This document shows, piece after piece, positions 1 to 5,946 of a stretch of DNA of 7,699 bases. The stretch covers positions 1 through 7,699 of the forward strand of contig JALWME010000017.1 of the NCBI GenBank assembly GCA_027083995.1. The letters are read 5' to 3'. The position numbers and the translations under genes were made by a program. The stretch is from Sulfurovum sp. (GTDB lineage: Bacteria; Campylobacterota; Campylobacteria; Campylobacterales; Sulfurovaceae). The stretch's first letter is position 1. The number at the start of each line of letters is the position of its first letter. The notes beneath the pieces are model-generated. The model did not search any database. It saw only the letters and a program-made list of their open reading frames with translations, and had not been told where the DNA came from.

Positions 1-319
1 TTGCAAAAAAAGTATCGAGTTTGTCTAATGTTTTTTCTTTGATGAAGAAATATTTTCCATACTTCAAAATGAGTTTTCTGCCTAAAGATTGAGCGAGGTA
101 ATAATTTAATAATGCTCCACCTAAAGAACCTAGTATACCTACTAAAACAACCATATAGATATTCATCTCACCTTTAAAGGCCAAATAGCCAGCAGGTATC
201 ATAATGATTTCAGAAGGAAAAGGGAAAAAAGTACTCTCTAAAAACATCAGTAAAAAAATACCCCAATAGCCCATATCACCTATGTAGGAGACGATAGTGT
301 TTGCTATATCATGTATCAT
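1..319 (-). CDS. DedA-family (VTT/SNARE-associated domain) inner-membrane protein, C-terminus cut off by window edge
   Basis: Only the first 106 residues are in the window; the reading frame is still open at position 1. The N-terminal part carries the DedA hallmark: a hydrophobic stretch with FLEST (25-30, Glu28), then FFPFPSEIIMIPAGYLA (31-47), followed by a glycine-rich membrane segment (GILGSLGG, 61-68) leading into NYYLAQSLGRK (72-82). DedA proteins are polytopic inner-membrane proteins; several members are linked to undecaprenyl-phosphate or phospholipid flipping and to pH and envelope homeostasis. The substrate of this one cannot be told. The ATG (319-317) shares its A with the TAA stop of accA (sequence TAATG on the coding strand), and no convincing Shine-Dalgarno precedes it, so translation is probably coupled to accA. 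Last visible member of the acpP-fabF-accA unit. Confidence 0.85.
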   Translation of the reverse strand, partial: MIHDIANTIVSYIGDMGYWGIFLLMFLESTFFPFPSEIIMIPAGYLAFKGEMNIYMVVLVGILGSLGGALLNYYLAQSLGRKLILKYGKYFFIKEKTLDKLDTFFA

Positions 320-1254
320 TATTCAGTATACGCACCGACTGCTGTGAGTCTTTTGTAACGCTGGTCAAGCATTTCATCTACAGAAAGTTCTCTTAATGCC
401 TTCACGTTGTCTAAAAAATATTTTTTAAGTACCTCTGCTGCTGTTTTTTTATCTCTGTGAGCCCCTATAAGTGGTTCATCAAGTACATCATCTATAAGCT
501 TATGTTCCAATAAATCAGAAGGGGTAATCTTAAGTGCTTTTGTTGCTACTTCTACCTTGGTAGGGTCATTCCATAAAATAGCAGAACACCCTTCAGGAGA
601 GATAACGGCAAATACTGAGTAACGCATCATAGCAAGTTTGTCTGCTACACCGATGGCTAATGCCCCACCACTTCCACCTTCACCTATGACTATGGAAATG
701 AGTGGCACCTTGACATCTGCGAACTCAAAAAGATTTTTGGCTATGGCTTCAGACTGCCCACGCTCTTCGGCACCTAGTCCTGGGTAAGCACCTGGTGTGT
801 CTATAAGCATCAGTACAGGGATGTCAAATTTCTCTGCCATTTTTACTGCACGTAAAGCTTTTCTATATCCTTCAGGATTGGGCATACCAAAGTTTCGTTT
901 AATTTTATTTTTAACTCCTCGCCCTTTTTGTTCACCTATAAGCATCGTTTTTTGTCCATCTATCCAACCAATATAACAAAGGACAGCAGGGTCATCCCTA
1001 AAGGCTCTGTCTCCATGAATTTCATACGCATCACTCATCAAAGCACGTATATAATCCAAGGCATAAGGTCTATCTGGATGACGAGCAAGCTGAAGTTTTT
1101 GGAAGTCAGACAGTGAACCAAATGTTTTATTTACCTCTTTATCCAAATCTTTTTGCAGGGATTCTACTGCAGACATATTGGCAATGGCATGAGCAGAGAC
1201 TATCTCTTCTTGTATCTTTTCTATTTTATTTTCAAAATCTAAATACGTTGCCAT
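319..1254 (-). CDS. accA: Acetyl-CoA carboxylase carboxyltransferase subunit alpha
   Basis: AccA pairs with AccD to transfer the carboxyl group from carboxybiotin on AccB to acetyl-CoA, making malonyl-CoA, the committed step of fatty acid synthesis in the cytoplasm. The 311 residues are close to the usual AccA length (about 320). Visible family blocks are [13 protein letters not shown] (57-69), HGDR (80-83), GEQKGRG (107-113), IDTPGAYPG (151-159), the oxyanion-hole-type glycine run [10 protein letters not shown] (191-200) and [10 protein letters not shown] (219-228). The ATG at 1254 is preceded at 7-8 nt by TAAGGG, in which the TAA is the fabF stop codon, so fabF termination and accA initiation sit within one ribosome footprint (9-nt gap). 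The 3' end overlaps the DedA gene by one base. Family and function are clear. Confidence 0.97.
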   Translation of the reverse strand: MATYLDFENKIEKIQEEIVSAHAIANMSAVESLQKDLDKEVNKTFGSLSDFQKLQLARHPDRPYALDYIRALMSDAYEIHGDRAFRDDPAVLCYIGWIDGQKTMLIGEQKGRGVKNKIKRNFGMPNPEGYRKALRAVKMAEKFDIPVLMLIDTPGAYPGLGAEERGQSEAIAKNLFEFADVKVPLISIVIGEGGSGGALAIGVADKLAMMRYSVFAVISPEGCSAILWNDPTKVEVATKALKITPSDLLEHKLIDDVLDEPLIGAHRDKKTAAEVLKKYFLDNVKALRELSVDEMLDQRYKRLTAVGAYTE

Positions 1255-1263
1255 TTTCGACCC

Positions 1264-2481
1264 TTATATTTTCTTAAATATAACTACGCCATTTGTTCCA
1301 CCAAAACCAAATGAATTAGACATAGTGATATTGATATCGGCTTTTCTTGCACCCGTACTGATATAGTCAAGGTCACAGTTTTCATCTTCATTTACACGGT
1401 TGATAGTCGGAGGTAAAATACCATCTCTCATAGCCATGAGACAGACTACTGCTTCTATGGCACCAGCAGCTCCCAAACAATGCCCTATCTGACCTTTTAT
1501 GGAAGAGACAGGAGGACAGTTCTCTTTGCCCCCAAAGAGTTCTTTGAGTGCCGCTGTTTCATTTTTATCATTGACGGGCGTAGAAGTACCATGCGCATTT
1601 ACGTAGTCTATTTTGGGTTCACCTGCCATTTTGTATGCACCTTTCATGGCACGAAGCGGACCATCCATTGTTGGTGTAGTGATATGATTGGCATCACCAC
1701 TCTCACCAAAGCCTATAAGTTCACCGTAAATAGTTGCTCCACGTGCTATGGCATCATCATAAGATTCCAAGATGAGTGCAGCGGCACCCTCTCCCATAAC
1801 AAAGCCGTTACGCTCAGCATCAAAAGGACGTGAGGCAGTTTGTGGGTCATCATTACGCGTAGAGAGCGCCTTCATCGCAGCAAACCCACCTATGCCCACA
1901 GGACAGATAGCAGATTCTGCCCCTATGACCATCATCTTTTCAGCAGTACCTACCATAATGGACTTTGCAGCTTCACCTATGGCATGCGTACCTGCAGCAC
2001 ACGCTGTTACAGAAGAGAGGTTTGGTCCCTTCATCCCTTCATAGATAGAGACAAACCCACCAAGCATATTGACAAGAGAAGAGGGGATGAAAAATGGTGA
2101 TATTTTTCTAGGACCTCTGTTTTTACATACTACTGCATTTTTCTCTATATTGGGAAGTCCGCCTATACCTGAAGCGGATGCTACACCAAAGGTTTCCATA
2201 TCTACATCATCTGGGAGATTGGCATCTGCTATGGCTTCTTTTGCAGCTTTAAGACCAAGTTGTATAAATCTATCTGCTTTTTTTGCTTCTTTTCCATCCA
2301 GTACTTCGGAGACATCAAAGTTTGGTATCTCACCAGCAATAGTAACAGACTGACCTTCTGTATCAAAACTTTCAATCGTTCTGATACCACATTTACCATC
2401 CACAATGGCAGAAAATGCACTCTCTTTGTCTAATCCTAGAGCATTAATCATCCCTAAACCTGTTACTACAACTCTTTTCAC
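1264..2481 (-). CDS. fabF: Beta-ketoacyl-ACP synthase II
   Basis: Condensing enzyme of type II fatty acid synthesis: it elongates acyl chains by decarboxylative condensation with malonyl-ACP. The 405 residues have the thiolase fold layout, with the nucleophile Cys161 in SSVTACAAGTHAIGEA, His297 in YVNAHGTSTPVND, Lys329 and His334 in SSIKGQIGHCLGAAG, and the C-terminal GFGGTN loop (392-397). This is a complete Cys-His-His set, so the enzyme should be active. The start codon is GTG (2481-2479), giving MKRVVVTGLG, the standard N-terminus of the family, with an AGGAG Shine-Dalgarno six bases upstream. It lies 92 nt downstream of acpP, across two inverted repeats, and 9 nt before accA. ACP, its substrate carrier, is encoded by the preceding gene. 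Confidence 0.97.
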   Translation of the reverse strand: MKRVVVTGLGMINALGLDKESAFSAIVDGKCGIRTIESFDTEGQSVTIAGEIPNFDVSEVLDGKEAKKADRFIQLGLKAAKEAIADANLPDDVDMETFGVASASGIGGLPNIEKNAVVCKNRGPRKISPFFIPSSLVNMLGGFVSIYEGMKGPNLSSVTACAAGTHAIGEAAKSIMVGTAEKMMVIGAESAICPVGIGGFAAMKALSTRNDDPQTASRPFDAERNGFVMGEGAAALILESYDDAIARGATIYGELIGFGESGDANHITTPTMDGPLRAMKGAYKMAGEPKIDYVNAHGTSTPVNDKNETAALKELFGGKENCPPVSSIKGQIGHCLGAAGAIEAVVCLMAMRDGILPPTINRVNEDENCDLDYISTGARKADINITMSNSFGFGGTNGVVIFKKI

Positions 2482-2507
2482 TGGTGTCTCCTGTATACTT
2501 AAATAAG

Positions 2508-2543
2508 ATATATATTAATTTTTCTATAAATACTAATATATAT
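2508..2543 (-). repeat. AT-only inverted repeat in the acpP-fabF spacer
   Basis: Perfect 10-bp inverted repeat: ATATATATTA at 2508-2517 and TAATATATAT at 2534-2543, with a 16-nt loop, just upstream of the fabF ribosome binding site. In RNA the stem would consist only of A-U pairs and be weak. The region may equally be an AT-rich promoter-like stretch for fabF. No function is assigned. Confidence 0.45.
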
Positions 2544-2549
2544 GTTAAG

Positions 2550-2567
2550 AATTCCCCGAAGGGAATC
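2550..2567 (-). terminator. UUCG-tetraloop hairpin directly after acpP (partial terminator, attenuator or mRNA-stability element)
   Basis: In the transcript orientation ATTCCC-TTCG-GGGAAT forms a 6-bp stem (7 with an outer G-U pair) closed by C(UUCG)G, the exceptionally stable tetraloop. It begins 7 nt after the acpP stop codon. Only a short, interrupted U-run (TTCTTAAC) follows, so full termination is doubtful. A leaky terminator, or a 3' stabiliser of an acpP-only message, fits the need for far more ACP than FabF or AccA. The hairpin is seen directly; its role is inferred. Confidence 0.55.
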
Positions 2568-2573
2568 TAAGAC

Positions 2574-2801
2574 TTATACATTCTCAATGAATTTGATAGC
2601 ATCTTGTACAGTAGCAATTGCCTCTGCCTGATCATCAGGGATTTCGATATCAAATTTCTCTTCAAGTGCCATTACTAATTCAACAACATCAAGACTATCA
2701 GCCCCAAGATCCTCTACAAATTTAGACTCTTCTTTGACCTCATCAGGGCTCACATTTAGTTGCTCAACAACTACCTCTTTTACATCATCAAATAATGCCA
2801 T
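2574..2801 (-). CDS. acpP: Acyl carrier protein
   Basis: Small acidic cytoplasmic carrier (75 aa) that holds growing acyl chains on a 4'-phosphopantetheine arm during fatty acid and phospholipid synthesis. The attachment serine is Ser36 within the diagnostic [20 protein letters not shown] block (31-50), and the C-terminal helix [17 protein letters not shown] is typical. Length and charge match canonical AcpP. The ATG at 2801 has a strong AAAGGAG Shine-Dalgarno with 6-nt spacing. First gene of the acpP-fabF-accA-dedA block; a candidate promoter lies about 40 nt upstream, and a UUCG hairpin follows immediately. Confidence 0.98.
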   Translation of the reverse strand: MALFDDVKEVVVEQLNVSPDEVKEESKFVEDLGADSLDVVELVMALEEKFDIEIPDDQAEAIATVQDAIKFIENV

Positions 2802-2836
2802 TGACTACTCCTTTGGTTTGTTATAAAATACGCCCA

Positions 2837-2842
2837 AGTATA
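2837..2842 (-). promoter_or_regulatory. Candidate -10 element of the acpP promoter
   Basis: TATACT on the minus strand, 35 nt before the acpP start codon and preceded by a T-rich run (ATTTTTTAGT) with no recognisable -35. This style is usual for housekeeping promoters in Campylobacterota, where T-rich periodicity stands in for a -35 box. A TATAAT at 2862-2867 is an alternative. Assigned by eye only. Confidence 0.35.
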
Positions 2843-2923
2843 ACTAAAAAATGATAAAAATATTATATTTTACAAGAAATACTTATTTGCAGGCTAGTAA
2901 ATCGAATTTTTGTGGAAAGAATG

Positions 2924-2953
2924 TGAAGAGAAGTGACTCCCTTCAACGTTGAA
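2924..2953. repeat. 12-bp palindrome TTCAACGTTGAA overlapping a second imperfect hairpin
   Basis: TTCAACGTTGAA at 2942-2953 is a perfect palindrome in the spacer between the receptor gene and acpP. The half TTCA (2942-2945) can alternatively pair with TGAA at 2924-2927, extended by GAG/CTC (2928-2930 with 2937-2939) and a CC bulge. No U-tract follows on either strand, so it does not look like an intrinsic terminator. It could be a protein-binding site or chance. The rest of the 175-nt spacer shows only the candidate acpP promoter. Confidence 0.35.
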
Positions 2954-2976
2954 AGATACTAATGATTTTCTCTTTT

Positions 2977-5010
2977 TTAAAATTTATATTTTATATTTGT
3001 ATACACATAGCGTCCAGGTTCATTAAGCAGCATTACTTCATTATCACCTAAAGTTGGCAGTAAAATCAAATCTTTATACGTATTGGATACTGCATATGTT
3101 TTATCTAAAACATTATCAATACCTACTATGAATTCAAAGTTTTTCCCAAAGTTTTTGGTAGCTCTTAGATTTAATACTGCATAAGCATCTAACGCTTGCT
3201 CGCCATTCTCTTCGTCATAATCACTCCAACTGTCTGCTGCTATCACATCTGCTCTAAGTATTAGAGTTTCATCATATGCATAATTGACAGCTATATTTGC
3301 TTTAAGTGGTGCAATATCAGGTAGGTTTGTTCCTGTTTGTCCTGTAAGGGGGTTGTCTTTTTTTCCTCTTTGGTATGCCAACCCATAGTCAACATAAAGT
3401 GAATCAGTCGCTACATAGCTGCCAGAGACTTCCAGCCCAAACACTGTGGCATCTACATTTTCATAAGCATTCCATGCCATACTCTTGTCCATCATCATTT
3501 TTTTATTGCTTGCATTATATGCGATATAATCTTGTAATTTTGAGTAAAATACCTTGGCTTTTATGCTTGCATTTTCAAACTGCTTTTCGACACCCATGTC
3601 CAGTTCATAATTGATAGTATGTTTTAGGTTAGGGGTTCCTATGGAATTACCCATACTTCCTATCCAGTATAACTCTTTTGCGTCTGGTACACGCGAAGAC
3701 TTACCAAAACCTGCAAAGTATCTGGTATCACTGTCTACCTGATACATACCAAACACATATCCGTTTAATACATCATAGTTATTAGATTGTTGTCCAGGGT
3801 TTGCAGAAGTAACTTCTGTATTGTCATAACGTAGACCAAGGTCAAGTTTGAGTTTCCCTAGTTGTATCTCATCTTTAAGAAAAAATGCAACATTTCTAGT
3901 CTCTACATCCCAGATACTATGAAATCTTGCAGCAGGTAAAGGCGTATCATTTTTAAAGTAACCCCCATCCCAATTTCTCAAACTATAGTCTATACCCGTA
4001 GTAACCGTATGGTCATCTAGGTCAAAACTGTTTTTAAGTTTTGCACCTTGCATTTTGGTCGTAAGTGCATGCGTCATATAGTTCACTGCACCCATGTTAC
4101 GATACTTTGTTGACATTGGGTGTTCCACTTCTGACTGATAGACTTGCAAACTCAACTCTTTGGAATACGCCCCTAAATCTTTAGCTATATACTCTACATT
4201 ATAAATATCTGAATCATCATACAACGCATCCATTTTTGAAGAGGGGTAAAGTACATTATCAGACCTGTTGGCTGTATAGCTAAGTCTTAACTCTTGCGTG
4301 TCTGTAATATCCCAAAACATTTTTGCCATCAAAGTTTTTTTCTTATACGCTTCTGTGTCTTGGTATTTTGTTTGATACTGCGTAGCAGCTGGTACTGTTC
4401 CTGCTGCTATTTCACGTGCTATCTGTCCTACGAAGTCATCACCATTACCATCTTCATATTGGTCAGATGTTTCTGTCGAACCTGAGAGTAAAAATCTTAC
4501 ATTTTCTGTTCCTCCGCTCAAAGAGAATGCACCTTTTTGGTAACCATAACTTCCTATGCCCACATTCACTTCACCCTCAAATACCTCTTTGGGTTTCATA
4601 GTATGCACCTTGACATCTGCACTGAGTACTCCAAAATCTTCCACATTAAAAGGACCTTCGTTTATCTCTATAAAATCTACATTGTTTGTAAGTACATGAG
4701 AAACAGGAGGATCCATGCGATTTGGACAGGCACCATGTATTTTTGCACCATCTATGGTTACATTGATGTTATCTTTTCTTTGACCTCTTACCGTGATGTC
4801 ATTAGCCACACCAGAACGTCTGCTCAGTGACACAGAAGCAGACTGTTTAAATAAAGCCTCTGATAAATCTGCTGATTTTATATCATCTCCAGACACATCT
4901 TTAATAACCTCTGTTCCAGCTTTTGCCTCTACATCTATCGTACCTAGTTCTATTGGTACTGCGTACATGGAACATGTTGCCATCAAAGAAAAATAAATTC
5001 CTTTTTTCAT
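2977..5010 (-). CDS. OprC/NosA-type TonB-dependent copper receptor (outer-membrane beta-barrel)
   Basis: Outer-membrane transporter for high-affinity uptake into the periplasm, energised by TonB. With the ATG at 5010 it is 677 aa. A signal peptide spans 1-17 (MKKGIYFSLMATCSMYA), with a TonB-box-like stretch IDVEA near 25-29. The plug follows (about 30-140), with ITVRGQRKDNINVTIDG and INEGPFNVEDFG, then a barrel ending in the C-terminal aromatic signature ...NIKYKF. The copper evidence is GACPNRMDPP, giving Cys95-x3-Met99 in the plug, and VEHPMS, giving His297-x-Met299 in the barrel. Together these reproduce the CxxxM-HxM ligand set known from Pseudomonas OprC; NosA is its relative needed for the copper enzyme N2O reductase. 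Extra Met/His (M306, M312, H314, M320, M505-507) lie in barrel loops. An in-frame GTG at 5016 overlaps the Shine-Dalgarno and is disfavoured. tonB lies directly upstream, and the gene has its own candidate promoter. The family is certain; copper specificity is a strong inference. Confidence 0.93.
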   Translation of the reverse strand: MKKGIYFSLMATCSMYAVPIELGTIDVEAKAGTEVIKDVSGDDIKSADLSEALFKQSASVSLSRRSGVANDITVRGQRKDNINVTIDGAKIHGACPNRMDPPVSHVLTNNVDFIEINEGPFNVEDFGVLSADVKVHTMKPKEVFEGEVNVGIGSYGYQKGAFSLSGGTENVRFLLSGSTETSDQYEDGNGDDFVGQIAREIAAGTVPAATQYQTKYQDTEAYKKKTLMAKMFWDITDTQELRLSYTANRSDNVLYPSSKMDALYDDSDIYNVEYIAKDLGAYSKELSLQVYQSEVEHPMSTKYRNMGAVNYMTHALTTKMQGAKLKNSFDLDDHTVTTGIDYSLRNWDGGYFKNDTPLPAARFHSIWDVETRNVAFFLKDEIQLGKLKLDLGLRYDNTEVTSANPGQQSNNYDVLNGYVFGMYQVDSDTRYFAGFGKSSRVPDAKELYWIGSMGNSIGTPNLKHTINYELDMGVEKQFENASIKAKVFYSKLQDYIAYNASNKKMMMDKSMAWNAYENVDATVFGLEVSGSYVATDSLYVDYGLAYQRGKKDNPLTGQTGTNLPDIAPLKANIAVNYAYDETLILRADVIAADSWSDYDEENGEQALDAYAVLNLRATKNFGKNFEFIVGIDNVLDKTYAVSNTYKDLILLPTLGDNEVMLLNEPGRYVYTNIKYKF

Positions 5011-5017
5011 TATCACT

Positions 5018-5023
5018 CCTCCT
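5018..5023 (-). promoter_or_regulatory. Ribosome binding site that fixes the receptor gene start
   Basis: AGGAGG on the minus strand sits 7 nt before the ATG at 5010-5008. The upstream in-frame GTG (5016-5014) begins only one base after it, too close to be used. This site therefore sets the start two codons downstream of the longest reading frame. Confidence 0.8.
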
Positions 5024-5037
5024 AAAATATTTTGATT

Positions 5038-5069
5038 ATTTTAAAAAATTAGTGTTAATTATGTGTTAA
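5038..5069 (-). promoter_or_regulatory. Tandem TTAACAC direct-repeat operator with -10 element, upstream of the copper receptor
   Basis: On the minus strand TTAACAC occurs at 5069-5063 and again at 5058-5052, an 11-nt period (one helical turn). After exactly 8 nt comes TAAAAT (5043-5038), a 5/6 match to the -10 consensus. No separate -35 is evident, so the repeats occupy the -35 region, as at promoters activated by OmpR/PhoB-type regulators. The predicted start of transcription near 5031 would give a short leader ending in the AGGAGG site. The same arrangement occurs before tonB (5883-5914). The repeats are seen directly; regulator identity is unknown. Confidence 0.65.
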
Positions 5070-5071
5070 AT

Positions 5072-5812
5072 TTATCTGATCTGGTAACGTAAGGTTAAAT
5101 TGACAGTTGTAGGCAGAGACAAGGGTACATTTTTAGTATGTATAGGAAAAGCACTGTTTACAGCCTTTCGTGCTGACTTGTGAAATACTTTTTTCCCTGT
5201 AATGTGTATATTGGACACACGACCATTACGTAAAATGGTGAAGCGTACTTTTACCGACCCTTGCATCCCTCTTCGTTGGGCGATACGAGGGTAGGTTTTA
5301 GCCTTGTTTATTTTTGCCCTTAGTACATTTAAAAATCTATTTTTCTTGGCGGGGCTTGTTTGTTTTCTGGTTACTTTATTTTTTCGAACAGGTTTTCGAA
5401 TAGGTTTTTTAGCAATCTTCTTACGCTTTTTTACACTTTTTTTTACAGACTTTTTCTTTATGATTTTTTTCTTGATACGCTTCTTCTTGATTACTTTCTT
5501 TTTGACTGTTTTTTTTACAATGGGCGTAGACACAACCTTTTTGACAATAGGTTCCGACATCACTTCCTCTATTGGTTCTTTCTCTTTTGGTTCTGGTTCT
5601 TTTATCGGTGCTTCAAGATTCTCAACTGCTGGAATCTCTACTGGAGGTATGACTTCAGGTTTATACTCAGAGAGTGTAAAGTTGATAATTTTTTTTTGAG
5701 GTTTTTCTTCTGTGACTATAGTCTTATGGAGCAGATAAACAAAGAGTATCCCTACACTTACATATAAGAGTATCGTGCTTAAAAGGGAGATGAAAAAACG
5801 ATGTTTCAGCAC
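5072..5812 (-). CDS. tonB: TonB energy transducer
   Basis: Couples the proton motive force, through ExbB/ExbD, to outer-membrane receptors. The 246 residues show one N-terminal membrane anchor (about 8-28), an acidic/proline segment (51-84, with VIPPVEIP and EPEPKEKEP), a strikingly basic linker (90-157, runs of KK/KKK spaced by I, V, S and few prolines) and the conserved C-terminal TonB domain (about 160-246) with YPRIAQRRGMQGSVKVRFTILRNGRVSNI (174-202). The start codon is GTG (5812-5810): an in-frame TAA lies just upstream and no ATG occurs before Met85. The Shine-Dalgarno is weak (AAGAG). The SxxxH pattern usual in the TonB anchor is not evident; the only nearby histidines are His4 and His29. 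No exbB or exbD is in the window. The adjacent receptor gene, 61 nt downstream, is the obvious partner. Confidence 0.92.
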   Translation of the reverse strand: MLKHRFFISLLSTILLYVSVGILFVYLLHKTIVTEEKPQKKIINFTLSEYKPEVIPPVEIPAVENLEAPIKEPEPKEKEPIEEVMSEPIVKKVVSTPIVKKTVKKKVIKKKRIKKKIIKKKSVKKSVKKRKKIAKKPIRKPVRKNKVTRKQTSPAKKNRFLNVLRAKINKAKTYPRIAQRRGMQGSVKVRFTILRNGRVSNIHITGKKVFHKSARKAVNSAFPIHTKNVPLSLPTTVNLTLRYQIR

Positions 5813-5845
5813 GATATACTCTTATAGTTGGATTCTTCTAAAGGG

Positions 5846-5881
5846 AAAGAAAAATCCTTGTCTTATTTCGACTAGACAAGG
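5846..5881 (-). terminator. Intrinsic terminator for the DUF2202 gene
   Basis: In minus-strand orientation CCTTGTCT (5881-5874) pairs perfectly with AGACAAGG (5863-5856), an 8-bp stem with a 10-nt loop, followed by ATTTTTCTTT. It ends transcription arriving from the DUF2202 gene, whose stop lies about 65 nt upstream. The predicted tonB transcription start (about 5876) falls inside the first stem arm, so a transcript begun there could not form the full hairpin. Confidence 0.7.
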
Positions 5882-5882
5882 T

Positions 5883-5914
5883 ATTATCTCATAGAAGTGT
5901 TAATTTAGTGTTAA
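5883..5914 (-). promoter_or_regulatory. Tandem TTAACAC direct-repeat operator with extended -10, upstream of tonB
   Basis: On the minus strand TTAACAC lies at 5914-5908 and 5903-5897 (11-nt period). Eight nucleotides later comes GATAAT (5888-5883), preceded by TGA, which makes an extended -10. Over 20 nt this site matches the one before the receptor gene at 18 positions, with identical spacing to the -10. An alternative -10, TATACT at 5921-5916, lies just upstream of the repeats; if that one is used, the repeats would act as a repressor site instead. Confidence 0.65.
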
Positions 5915-5946
5915 AAGTATAGCAAAAGAGTATTTATTTACACTGG

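Noticed and set aside
1491..1500. KGQIGH instead of KSMTGH around the second catalytic histidine of FabF, as a possible anomaly
   Set aside because: The lysine and histidine are retained, and this wording is, as far as I recall, normal for campylobacterial FabF.
1480..2353. Several plus-strand open frames within fabF
   Set aside because: They lie antisense to a fully conserved FabF with all catalytic residues and resemble no family.
5014..5016. GTG as the start codon of the TonB-dependent receptor
   Set aside because: It begins only one base after the AGGAGG Shine-Dalgarno; the ATG at 5010 has ideal 7-nt spacing and gives a standard MKK signal peptide.
5017..5070. Fur box in front of the receptor gene
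   Set aside because: The region is AT-rich, but no convincing GATAAT-type inverted 19-mer is present; the tandem TTAACAC repeat explains the structure better.
5304..5767. Long plus-strand open frames opposite tonB, rich in Phe and Leu
   Set aside because: They are the antisense image of the lysine-rich linker (AAA/AAG read as TTT/CTT); they have no family features or ribosome binding site.
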